Shown here: positions 13,597-19,977 of the stretch, in pieces
Layout: each line of letters starts with the position of its first letter
Numbering within the stretch: position 1 is the first letter of the stretch
Virus record (IMG/VR): IMGVR_UViG_3300031976_001113
Location: 1-25,628 of that record
From: a virus
Strand: one strand, 5' to 3'
DNA: 25,628 nucleotides
Notes under the pieces: model-generated
Databases searched by the model: none
The model's input: only the letters and a program-made list of their open reading frames with translations
Told to the model about the DNA's origin: nothing
Translations under genes and position numbers: made by a program

Positions 13597-14156
13597 TGTC
13601 ACGACGCAAGGCACCCAAGCTGGAGGCGCCGCAGACGATCGACGAAGCGGTTGCACTGATCGCTGAATATCGCGACCTGCTCGACAAAACCGATGAGCTG
13701 AAGCTCGATGCAGACAGCGCCATCGCCAAAGTCCTGGCCGCCCGCGATGAATTCGTCGCGCCTCTCGACCAACGGGCGAAGGATATCTTCCGCCAGCTTC
13801 GCGCATGGTGGGGCGTCGCCGCCCAGGCGCTCACTGAGGGCAAGCGCAAGTCCGTTGCCCTCGCCGGCTGTAAGATCGGCGAACGGACCACGACGCCTGC
13901 GCTCAAACATGACGGCATCAAGGTCGATACGCTGATCGAAGAACTTGCCGACCTCGGGCTGTCCGAGTTGCTGCGCATCTCGACCAAGCTCGACAAGCAG
14001 GCATGTATTGCCGCGATCACCGACAATACGGAGCTGGGGCAGGTGCTAGTCTGGCTTGGCGCGCGGAACCAGCAGTTGGAGGAATTCTTCATCGACCGCG
14101 TCGAGCGCAAGGACACCGCGCCCCAGGCCGTCGCGGTCGAGGAGGAAGCGGCATGA
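13596..14156 (+). CDS. Gam-like host nuclease inhibitor
   Basis: A 186-residue protein close to Mu Gam in length (174). It begins MSRRKAPKLEAPQTIDEAVA, then a long helical pair (ALIAEYRDLLDKTDELKLDADSAIAKV), then the strand KRKSVALAGCKIGERTTTP, the Gam hallmark, and a C-terminal helical part. Mu Gam is a Ku-like dimer that binds free double-stranded ends and blocks host exonucleases such as RecBCD. The GGAAGGA ribosome site and the TGATG overlap with the previous gene fix the start at 13596. A longer upstream frame is not used. The last residues are acidic. Confidence 0.85.
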   Translation: MSRRKAPKLEAPQTIDEAVALIAEYRDLLDKTDELKLDADSAIAKVLAARDEFVAPLDQRAKDIFRQLRAWWGVAAQALTEGKRKSVALAGCKIGERTTTPALKHDGIKVDTLIEELADLGLSELLRISTKLDKQACIAAITDNTELGQVLVWLGARNQQLEEFFIDRVERKDTAPQAVAVEEEAA

Positions 14157-14416
14157 CGCCCGTGATGCTCGCCCGCCTTCAGGCGGCTTCGGACTATGTC
14201 CTGACCGAGCTGACCAAAAAGACGCCGGCCCCCGACATCATCGCCGGCCTCGTTGCCGACCACCGCGCCTTCTATCGGCGCGGTGACCCCAACACGCTGC
14301 GTGTCGCGGGCGTAACCGCCAGCTCGACCAGTTCGGCAGACAAAGGCTTGCTCGACCGCTGGAAGGGCAACGCTACGGTCAAGATCGCGACGGAGAATTC
14401 CAATGCCCGTCCTTAA
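14153..14416 (+). CDS. Hypothetical early protein
   Basis: An 87-residue protein (MTPVMLARLQAASDYVLTEL opening) with an N-terminal helical region, an ADHRAFYRRGDPNTLR segment and a Ser/Thr-rich linker. The ATG overlaps the gam stop and has GAGGAGGAAG upstream, a strong ribosome site. The family is not recognised. Placement between gam and a Lar-like gene suggests a counter-defence neighbourhood but not a function. Confidence 0.6.
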   Translation: MTPVMLARLQAASDYVLTELTKKTPAPDIIAGLVADHRAFYRRGDPNTLRVAGVTASSTSSADKGLLDRWKGNATVKIATENSNARP

Positions 14417-14603
14417 CCGCTGCACCTGCGGACGAATGCCACGCCTCCGCGCGCGCAAGACGCGGGAGGGAACCATCGTCACCCAGGTGACCTGCCCCGG
14501 TCTGACTTGCGAGGCGCAGGGCCTGCCCATCGAAGATTTCGAGCGCAACGACATGGTCGCTGCGGAGCTGTGGAACCGCCACGGCGGGAGGAAAGCCGCA
14601 TGA
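14403..14603 (+). CDS. Lar-like restriction alleviation zinc protein
   Basis: A 66-residue protein with Cys7/Cys9 and Cys31/Cys36 and a closing AAELWNRH (57-60). Two cysteine pairs around a central beta hairpin followed by an A-x-x-WN-R motif is the pattern of the Lar restriction-alleviation family, small phage or prophage proteins that reduce type I restriction. Here the first pair is CTC rather than CPFC, a departure from the family. GGAG eight bases upstream supports the start. The match is by motif only, and other zinc-ribbon families can show this ending. Confidence 0.55.
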   Translation: MPVLNRCTCGRMPRLRARKTREGTIVTQVTCPGLTCEAQGLPIEDFERNDMVAAELWNRHGGRKAA

Positions 14604-14791
14604 CCCGCACCCAGCGCATAGAAGAACTGGAGCGCTTGGCGACGCAGCGTTCCTTCACCGAAGCCGAGTTGGACGAATGGGAGCGGCTTCAGAACTGGCG
14701 TGGCGTCCGCCTCTGTCGCCTCCCCCGTCAGATCGAGGCCTGCGAAACTAAGCTGCGGCGGCTGCGGCAAGAACTGGCGGTGCTGTCATGA
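14600..14791 (+). CDS. Small coiled-coil protein
   Basis: A 63-residue, highly charged protein made of two likely helices (RIEELERLATQRSFTEAELDE and RQIEACETKLRRLRQELAVL) with a tryptophan pair between them. The heptad-like spacing of leucines suggests coiled-coil self-association. It overlaps both neighbours by four bases (ATGA). Function unknown. Confidence 0.55.
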   Translation: MTRTQRIEELERLATQRSFTEAELDEWERLQNWRGVRLCRLPRQIEACETKLRRLRQELAVLS

Positions 14792-15105
14792 GCTTCGTCT
14801 ATGACATCCCGACCGATACGATCGTCGATGGGCAGGATGGCGGCCTGATCGCCACTCCGGCCGAAACGGTCGATCCAGAGGACGTCCTCAAGATGGCGGC
14901 GGCGCTCGAACTGTTCGATGCCCTGTCGGCGATCATCTATGCCCACCAGATCGGTGAGCTGCCGCTGCCCGCCGCACTTGTCGAGCCGTCGATACGGGCG
15001 CTCGCCAAGGCGACGCCCCCGGAGTTTTGCGGCCCGGAGGCGCGCGCCTTCCTCACTCATTTCCTCATGAGCGAGGGCCGGCAGGGGGAGGCACTGCCGC
15101 AATGA
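14788..15105 (+). CDS. Hypothetical early protein
   Basis: A 105-residue acidic protein (MSFVYDIPTDTIVDGQDGGL opening) with an N-terminal beta hairpin and a helical middle and end (DVLKMAAALELFDALSAI, EARAFLTHFLMSEG). No cysteine clusters and no membrane segment. It overlaps both neighbours by four bases. The family is not recognised. Confidence 0.6.
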   Translation: MSFVYDIPTDTIVDGQDGGLIATPAETVDPEDVLKMAAALELFDALSAIIYAHQIGELPLPAALVEPSIRALAKATPPEFCGPEARAFLTHFLMSEGRQGEALPQ

Positions 15106-15299
15106 TCCGCGTCTATATCATCGCGGCCGACAGCCCCGAGCGGCTCAGCTTTGCCCTGAACCGCAACGGCCGCGAACGCGTCCGCTCCGTCGAGGCGCTG
15201 CAGGAAGTGATCGAGATACGCGACCTCGCCGATCCGGCCCGTATGCGCGCCCTGGCAACCGAATTTCACCAGCACTTCAAGGAGAAGAGCCGTGGCTAA
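15102..15299 (+). CDS. Hypothetical early protein
   Basis: A 65-residue protein starting MIRVYIIAADSPERLSFALN with a short beta-alpha-beta pattern and a helical basic end (RALATEFHQHFKEKSRG). Probably a small soluble globular protein. It overlaps the preceding gene by four bases and the following GTG-started gene by eight. The function is not shown by the sequence. Confidence 0.55.
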   Translation: MIRVYIIAADSPERLSFALNRNGRERVRSVEALQEVIEIRDLADPARMRALATEFHQHFKEKSRG

Positions 15300-15544
15300 T
15301 ACGCATTATGCCCGCGCCAACGGAATTTCAACACGCGTCGGTAATGTGACGGCGCCGGACGGCCAGACCGGCATCGGGTTCACCGTGATCGATGGCGCCG
15401 TCATCATCTCCATCACGATTGATGGCGTGGGCCTGGTCGCAGCATTGGTGGGGGGACGACATCGATATCGCTGGCGGCATGTTCGCCAACGCGGTGCTGG
15501 AAGCCACTCGCCAAGAAGCGCCGAGCCTACGGAGCGTGCAATGA
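15292..15544 (+). pseudogene. Early gene frameshifted in a G6 run
   Basis: Starts at GTG 15292 with AAGGAG eight bases upstream, giving MANTHYARANGISTRVGNVT and a hydrophobic ITIDGVGLVAALVG segment. A run of six G at 15450-15455 then puts the ribosome in the wrong frame. Skipping one base restores a natural-looking C-terminus (DDIDIAGGMFANAVLEATRQ and onward) ending at TGA 15542-15544, which overlaps the next ATG exactly as elsewhere in this operon. The restored protein would be 83 residues. Unshifted, the frame runs on and fuses in frame to the next gene through an arginine-rich, unnatural linker. It may be a real mutation, a sequencing error in the homopolymer, or slippage control. Confidence 0.65.
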
Positions 15545-15729
15545 GCGAGCGGGATATCTGCATTTTCGCTCCGCGCGCCCATGTGAAGGTCAAGTCATTC
15601 GCCACCGCTTCGCGAGCCAAATGCACCGCCGTGAAGGTGGAATTCGAAGTGACCAACAGTTGGGCGCTCGAAGACCTGATGCGCCAGCTCCACTCGGCAA
15701 AAACCCCGGATCAGGATCAAACGTCATGA
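15541..15729 (+). CDS. Small hypothetical early protein
   Basis: A 62-residue protein (MSERDICIFAPRAHVKVKSF opening) with a beta-rich core (CTAVKVEFEVTNSW) and a helical end (ALEDLMRQLHSAK). The ATG overlaps the restored stop of the upstream gene (ATGA) and its own stop overlaps the next ATG, which supports an independent gene rather than the C-terminal half of a fusion. The family is not recognised. Confidence 0.55.
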   Translation: MSERDICIFAPRAHVKVKSFATASRAKCTAVKVEFEVTNSWALEDLMRQLHSAKTPDQDQTS

Positions 15730-15998
15730 CGCCCGAAATGCGCCGAACCTTGACCAATTTCCAAACCTATTATGCCGCGCATGGCGTCGGACCATCGATG
15801 CGCGAGCTTGCAACGATAGAAGGCCTGGCATCGCCGGCCGGCGTCCTGCGTCGTGTCCATGCCCTTGCCGCCGCCGGTTATCTTGTCCGCGTCCATGGAC
15901 ATAGCCGCGCCTATGCTCCGGCGGGGACGGACCTTTCCATGGTGTCGATTGACGAGTTGCGCGCCGAACTGGAGAAACGGGAGGCGCGGCATGGCTGA
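15726..15998 (+). CDS. Winged-helix protein, LexA DNA-binding-domain-like
   Basis: A 90-residue protein. MTPEMRRTLTNFQTYYAAHG and PSMRELATIEGLASPAGVLRR then HALAAAGYLVRVHG follow the LexA-type winged helix pattern (helix, P-S-x-REL-A, recognition helix with S-x-x-V, wing). There is no peptidase domain, so it is a stand-alone DNA-binding protein. It ends in a charged helix. It is the last small gene before gemA and overlaps it by eight bases. Possible roles are modulation of early or SOS-type promoters; the target is unknown. Confidence 0.65.
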   Translation: MTPEMRRTLTNFQTYYAAHGVGPSMRELATIEGLASPAGVLRRVHALAAAGYLVRVHGHSRAYAPAGTDLSMVSIDELRAELEKREARHG

Positions 15999-16698
15999 AG
16001 CGCGTCACACTGTCACCGAACAGGCCCGGAGGACCGGCAAGACGGAAAATGGTCGCCGCCGGCTTGTCATCGCCGTGCGCGCCGCTTGCAAGCGGCAGGG
16101 GATCGATGACGACATGCGAAAAGACGTTCAGGCGAGCCTGATCGGCAAAGCCAGTATGTCCGATATGTCGCTGGCGGAGCTTGGTCGCCTGCTCGACCAC
16201 TTCAACAAGGGCTGGAAAGGTCCGATGGGCCATCGTGCCCACATCGGCAAGATCAAGGCGCTGTGGTGGTCGCTTTACTGGTTCGGCGCTGTCGATGATC
16301 CAGGTGACCGTGCCATTTCCGCCTTTGTCGAGCGGCAAACCGGCATATCGACGCTGAAGTTTCTTGACCACCGCAAGGCGGCCAGCGTCATTGAGGCGCT
16401 GAAGTCCTGGCTCGAACGCCAGGGCGTCACATGGCCGGCAGCGGATGCGGTCCAGCGCGTCGCCAATCATACGCCGGACTATTCCGACCTCCATGCCGAC
16501 CGTCATGCCATCCTGCTTGCCCTGGGCGACGCGTTGCGCGCCGGTGATGCGCTTCGCGGCCATTATGTTCACTATCTGGAGCGGGCGCTCGGCCTCCTGC
16601 CCAATCATCACTATTGGACGACGGCAGAGCTGGACACCGGCATTCGGCTGCTGGGCCGAAAGCTACGCCGCCTGAAGGGGAAGGAGGCGCGCGATTAA
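15991..16698 (+). CDS. gemA: GemA-like regulatory protein (DUF1018)
   Basis: A 235-residue protein. Its N-terminal two thirds match the GemA/DUF1018 pattern: basic helical start (RRRLVIAVRAACKRQGIDDD), ASMSDMSLAELGRLLDHFNK, then GKIKALWWSLYWFGAVDDPG and an ERQTGISTLKFLD block with a C-terminal helical region. Mu GemA influences host gene expression and DNA supercoiling; the mechanism is not well defined. The gene directly precedes mor, the same order as in Mu (gemA-mor). The ATG at 15991 overlaps the upstream stop and lies close to the first conserved helix. Confidence 0.85.
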   Translation: MAEARHTVTEQARRTGKTENGRRRLVIAVRAACKRQGIDDDMRKDVQASLIGKASMSDMSLAELGRLLDHFNKGWKGPMGHRAHIGKIKALWWSLYWFGAVDDPGDRAISAFVERQTGISTLKFLDHRKAASVIEALKSWLERQGVTWPAADAVQRVANHTPDYSDLHADRHAILLALGDALRAGDALRGHYVHYLERALGLLPNHHYWTTAELDTGIRLLGRKLRRLKGKEARD

Positions 16699-17174
16699 TG
16701 GCGCACCAGTTCACAACCCGGCCCGAGGCGTTACCGATCCCCGAGGAGGCACGGCCCCACAAGAGCTGGCCGCCGCTCATGCTCGACATGGCCGCCCATA
16801 TCGGCGCCTATGCCACGCTGCGCATCGTCGACGCCTTTGCCGGGCAGTATATTTATGTGCCGCTCGATCCAGCGCTCAGCCCGTTCCGCGAGGTTATCGG
16901 AAACGAGAAGGCGGCAGTGCTGGCGCATGTCTATGGCCGTGAACGCCTGCCGATCCCGTCGGGCCGAAATGCACTCATGCGGGCGCGACGCGCGGGCGTC
17001 ATCGCGTTGGTCAGGGCGAATAAGATGACGGTGAGCGAGGCCGCTGCCCGGCTCCGAATGCCGGTGCGCCATCTGTCCACCTTGATTAACAAGACCGATG
17101 AAGGCACAGATGCCGAGCCGCTGCTTCTGCTAGAACGGCCGCACGATCCCCGCCAACTCGATATGTTCGGGTAA
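16698..17174 (+). CDS. mor: Mor-family middle/late transcription activator
   Basis: A 158-residue protein. The core from about residue 27 (MLDMAAHIGAYATLRIVDAF, then YIYVP, GREVIG-like FREVIGNEKA) leads to a C-terminal helix-turn-helix (VIALVRANKMTVSEAAARLR, VRHLSTLINK). This is the Mor/C activator fold: dimerisation domain plus HTH. In Mu, Mor turns on the middle promoter, and C then activates the late ones. No separate C gene is visible, so this protein may drive both late operons directly. It starts at TAATG overlapping the gemA stop. Confidence 0.85.
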   Translation: MAHQFTTRPEALPIPEEARPHKSWPPLMLDMAAHIGAYATLRIVDAFAGQYIYVPLDPALSPFREVIGNEKAAVLAHVYGRERLPIPSGRNALMRARRAGVIALVRANKMTVSEAAARLRMPVRHLSTLINKTDEGTDAEPLLLLERPHDPRQLDMFG

Positions 17175-17308
17175 AATGGCAGCCCCGTCTCCATGGACGG
17201 AAACCAAATCCAACGGCCGCCAGCAGGCAGTTTGATCCGGCTTTTCAACGCCGTTTCAACCTGGGGGCATCGTGTCCATTCGACATTACAACCAGTCGGA
17301 GGCCTTCG
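17175..17308 (+). promoter_or_regulatory. Leader region of the rightward late operon
   Basis: A 134-bp gap after mor and before the DUF2730 gene, the largest gap since the transposase. It contains a CCGTC/GACGG dyad around TCCATG (near 17184-17200), directly followed by CGGAAACCAA (17198-17207), which also occurs upstream of the leftward late operon (7008-7017). A Mor-dependent promoter is expected here by analogy with Mu, but no -35/-10 pair is convincing. No lysis genes lie in this interval. Confidence 0.4.
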
Positions 17309-17665
17309 GTGCCTGACTGGATTTCTCTTCTCATCCAATTGTGGCCGATCGCATCGACCATCACGCCCGTCATCCTGCTGGCCGGCTTCCTTTGGCTGCG
17401 CCAGAAGTTTCCGTCGAAGGAAGACTTCGACGCGCTGAAGCTCACGGTTGACCAGCTCAAGACCGATCAGGCGAAGACGTCCGAAACCATAAAGGAGCTG
17501 AAGGGCGAGCGGGATGATCCGCCGACGCGCGTCCAACTAATGGCGGAAATGGCCGTGCTTGCCTCCCGTGTAAGCGGAATGGAAGCGGGACTGGAGGGCG
17601 TCAGAGGCCAGTTGGAAACGTCCAACGACTATCTGCAAATCCTCATTGAGCGGGGCGTCCGCTGA
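17309..17665 (+). CDS. DUF2730 family membrane protein
   Basis: A 118-residue protein started by GTG at 17309, with GGAGG upstream. It has an N-terminal transmembrane segment (IASTITPVILLAGFLWL), then a basic turn and a long coiled coil (FDALKLTVDQLKTDQAKTSE and beyond) to the C-terminus. This is the DUF2730 pattern, a gene found just before gp26/gp27 equivalents in Mu-like phages. The membrane anchor plus periplasmic or cytoplasmic coiled coil has been linked to lysis or packaging regions only by position; its role is unknown. Confidence 0.75.
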   Translation: MPDWISLLIQLWPIASTITPVILLAGFLWLRQKFPSKEDFDALKLTVDQLKTDQAKTSETIKELKGERDDPPTRVQLMAEMAVLASRVSGMEAGLEGVRGQLETSNDYLQILIERGVR

Positions 17666-17964
17666 TGATCCCGGCCGCCATCCTGCCTCTCATTCGTCGC
17701 GCAATCCTCGACCTCATCAATGATGTGGGTGGCGAAGAAAATGACGACGTGCTGACCATCATGCTCACCGGCCTCGGCCACCGGTTCCCGCGTCCGGCCG
17801 TGACCGAGCAGATGCGCTGGCTCGCCGATCACGACATGCGGCTTCTCGAAGTCATCGAATGCGGTCCCTACACCGTCGCATCGATCCTGCCCAACGGGAT
17901 CGAAGTCGCAGATGGTCGCCTCAAACTGGACGGCATCTGGCGCCACAAGACGGGCAAGCGCTGA
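17665..17964 (+). CDS. Mu gp26-like (VpaChn25_0724 family) protein
   Basis: A 99-residue protein resembling the VpaChn25_0724/gp26-type family: IPLIRRAILDLI-like opening helix, a winged-helix middle (DVLTIMLTGLGHRFPRPAVT then QMRWLADHDM) and a C-terminal strand (TVASILPNGIEVADGR) ending KLDGIWRH. It occurs just before the small terminase in Mu-like phages. A winged-helix fold implies DNA binding, perhaps in packaging or late control; the role is not established. It overlaps the upstream stop (TGATG). Confidence 0.75.
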   Translation: MIPAAILPLIRRAILDLINDVGGEENDDVLTIMLTGLGHRFPRPAVTEQMRWLADHDMRLLEVIECGPYTVASILPNGIEVADGRLKLDGIWRHKTGKR

Positions 17965-17965
17965 T

Positions 17966-18505
17966 ATGGGGCGCAAATCGTCGATCAAAACCCTGCCGCC
18001 ACAAGTGCAGGCGGCTGTCGTCAAGGCGCTCGAAACAAGTGCGACGATTGATGAGATCGTAGCGAAGCTGGCGGAGCTGGGGCACACGCGGTCGCGCTCG
18101 GCGGTCGGTCGTTATGCCAAAGATTATGCCGAGATGGCTAAACACCAGCGTGATATCCGCGTGGTGGCAGAAGCCTTCGCCTCTGAGTTCGGCAGCGCCG
18201 ACAATGCAGAGGGCAAGTTCATGGTCCAGATGCTGACCAGTATCGGCGCTCGCATGATCCTGCCCATGGCGACGGGCGACGGGGAAGAGCTGGACGCACT
18301 CGATTTCCAACGCTTGGCCAAAGCCACCAAGGACTTGCTGTCATCCGCCAAGCTTGACGCGGAGCGCGACGCGCGCCTGCGCGAAGAGGCCAAGAGGGAA
18401 GCCCAGGAGGAAATGCGCCGGAAGCTCGACGCTGCTGGTCACCAAGGGCGGATCGACCCCACTGCGATGGCCGAGGCGCGGCGCATTCTGGGCTTTGGCG
18501 AGTAA
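17966..18505 (+). CDS. Small terminase subunit (DUF3486, Mu gp27-like)
   Basis: A 179-residue protein starting MGRKSSIKTLPPQVQAAVVK, the DUF3486 signature opening (basic start, LP-x-x-V). It then has a helix-turn-helix (TIDEIVAKLAELGHTRSRSAVGRY read in two parts), a long helical oligomerisation region and a charged C-terminal helix ending ARRILGFGE. The protein recognises phage DNA for packaging and loads the large subunit. The gene precedes the large terminase with a one-base TAATG-type overlap. Confidence 0.85.
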   Translation: MGRKSSIKTLPPQVQAAVVKALETSATIDEIVAKLAELGHTRSRSAVGRYAKDYAEMAKHQRDIRVVAEAFASEFGSADNAEGKFMVQMLTSIGARMILPMATGDGEELDALDFQRLAKATKDLLSSAKLDAERDARLREEAKREAQEEMRRKLDAAGHQGRIDPTAMAEARRILGFGE

Positions 18506-19977
18506 TGGCCGACCGCGCCTTTGGCGATGAGCTGCAACGCCTCATCCACTTCCATCCCTATCAGCAGGCGTGGCTTGCCGATCAGAGCCGGTTCAAGGCC
18601 GGCATGTTCTCGCGCCAGACCGGCAAGACCTTCACCACATGCGCAGAACTGGTCGACGATTGCATCAGCGCGGAACTCACTGGAAAGCGCACACGCTGGG
18701 TCATCCTCTCGCGCGGCGAACGTCAGGCGATGGAGGCGATGACGGAGAACGTCAAGCCAATGACGCGGGCCTTCTGGGCGCTCTACAACGGATTGAAGGG
18801 TGCGCCGCCCGAAGTCGTCGAAGGTGAGTTCCGTGGCGAGACAACCGATGCCACCTATCGCACTTACGAGGTGATGTTCCCTAGCGGCTCGCGTATCACC
18901 GCGCTGCCAGCCAATCCCGACACGGCGCGCGGCTTCTCCGCCAACGCGGTGCTTGACGAGTTCGCGTTCCACCAGAACAGCAAGGCCATTTGGGGAGCGC
19001 TCTTCCCCGTAATTTCCAAGGGATGGAAGCTGCGCGTCATTTCGACGCCCAATGGCAAGAGCAACAAGTTCTACGAGATCATGACCGCGACCAACTCGAT
19101 CTGGTCGCGGCACATGGTAGATATTTATCAGGCGGTCAGGGACGGCCTCGACCGCAATATCGACGAACTGCGCGCCGGCATGAGCGACGCGGACCTGTGG
19201 GCACAGGAATTCGAGCTGAAGTGGCTGGACGAAGCGACGGCCTGGCTCGACTTCGACCTCATCAACAAGGCCGAAACCCCTGGCTACGGCCGGCTGCGCG
19301 TCATCGAATATACCGAGGGCGTCAAGACCAGGGATGACATTACGGGCGAGCCGATCGGGCCGACCAACGCCGAAGTTTTCGTCGGCATGGACATCGCCCG
19401 CAAGAAAGACCTCACCTGCATTTGGGTCGCCGAAAAGTTAGGCGACACCCTTTATCCTCGCGAGATCATTACAATGCGGCGGGCGCCCTTCCAGGCGCAA
19501 ATGCAGATACTTGCCGAGGTCATCCAGCGCGACCGTGTCTCACGCGCCTCGATTGACGAGACCGGCATGGGCCTCCCGTTCGTCGAGCAGGCGAAGGGTT
19601 TGCTCGGCAAATTCAGGATTGAAGGCGTCACCTTCACTCTGCCCGCGAAATTCGCGCTGGCGACGATGCTCAAGGATCGGATGGAGGATCGCAAGTTCCG
19701 CATTCCGGCCGGCGACATCTACCTGCGGGACGATCTGCATTCGATCACCAAGGCGGTCACCGCCACGGGCGCCGTCAGGCTGGTCCATGACGGCGAGAGC
19801 GACGGCCACGGTGACCGCTTCTGGGCGGCCGCACTCTGCGTCAACGCGGCGGGCGAATATGCTGGACCGATCGAAGTGCATCCCCTCGGCCAGATGCGCA
19901 GTGCCGCCTCCGAAACCCTAATCACCACCACCGGCTTCGGCACCATCCGACGCCGGCCCAGCGGACTTTACTTTTGA
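18505..19977 (+). CDS. Large terminase subunit (Mu gp28-like)
   Basis: A 490-residue packaging motor. The ATPase half has a Walker A variant SRQTGKT (36-42, Lys41) and Walker B AVLDEF (Asp151, Glu152). The nuclease half shows the RNase-H-like acidic set: VGMDIARKKD (Asp296), IDETGMG (Asp351) and a late GDRFWAAA (Asp437). The enzyme cuts phage plus flanking host DNA headfully and pumps it into the prohead through the portal. The length is typical. It sits between small terminase and portal, with overlapping starts and stops on both sides. Confidence 0.92.
   Translation: MADRAFGDELQRLIHFHPYQQAWLADQSRFKAGMFSRQTGKTFTTCAELVDDCISAELTGKRTRWVILSRGERQAMEAMTENVKPMTRAFWALYNGLKGAPPEVVEGEFRGETTDATYRTYEVMFPSGSRITALPANPDTARGFSANAVLDEFAFHQNSKAIWGALFPVISKGWKLRVISTPNGKSNKFYEIMTATNSIWSRHMVDIYQAVRDGLDRNIDELRAGMSDADLWAQEFELKWLDEATAWLDFDLINKAETPGYGRLRVIEYTEGVKTRDDITGEPIGPTNAEVFVGMDIARKKDLTCIWVAEKLGDTLYPREIITMRRAPFQAQMQILAEVIQRDRVSRASIDETGMGLPFVEQAKGLLGKFRIEGVTFTLPAKFALATMLKDRMEDRKFRIPAGDIYLRDDLHSITKAVTATGAVRLVHDGESDGHGDRFWAAALCVNAAGEYAGPIEVHPLGQMRSAASETLITTTGFGTIRRRPSGLYF

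Noticed and set aside
13574-14770. Minus-strand open frame of about 400 codons opposite gam and neighbours
   Set aside because: Gam on the plus strand is clearly real with an overlapping operon structure; the antisense frame has no domain.
15292-15729. A single 145-residue fusion protein
   Set aside because: The middle is an arginine-rich artefact of the wrong frame after the G6 run; dropping one base restores a normal end and the operon's ATGA overlap with the next gene.
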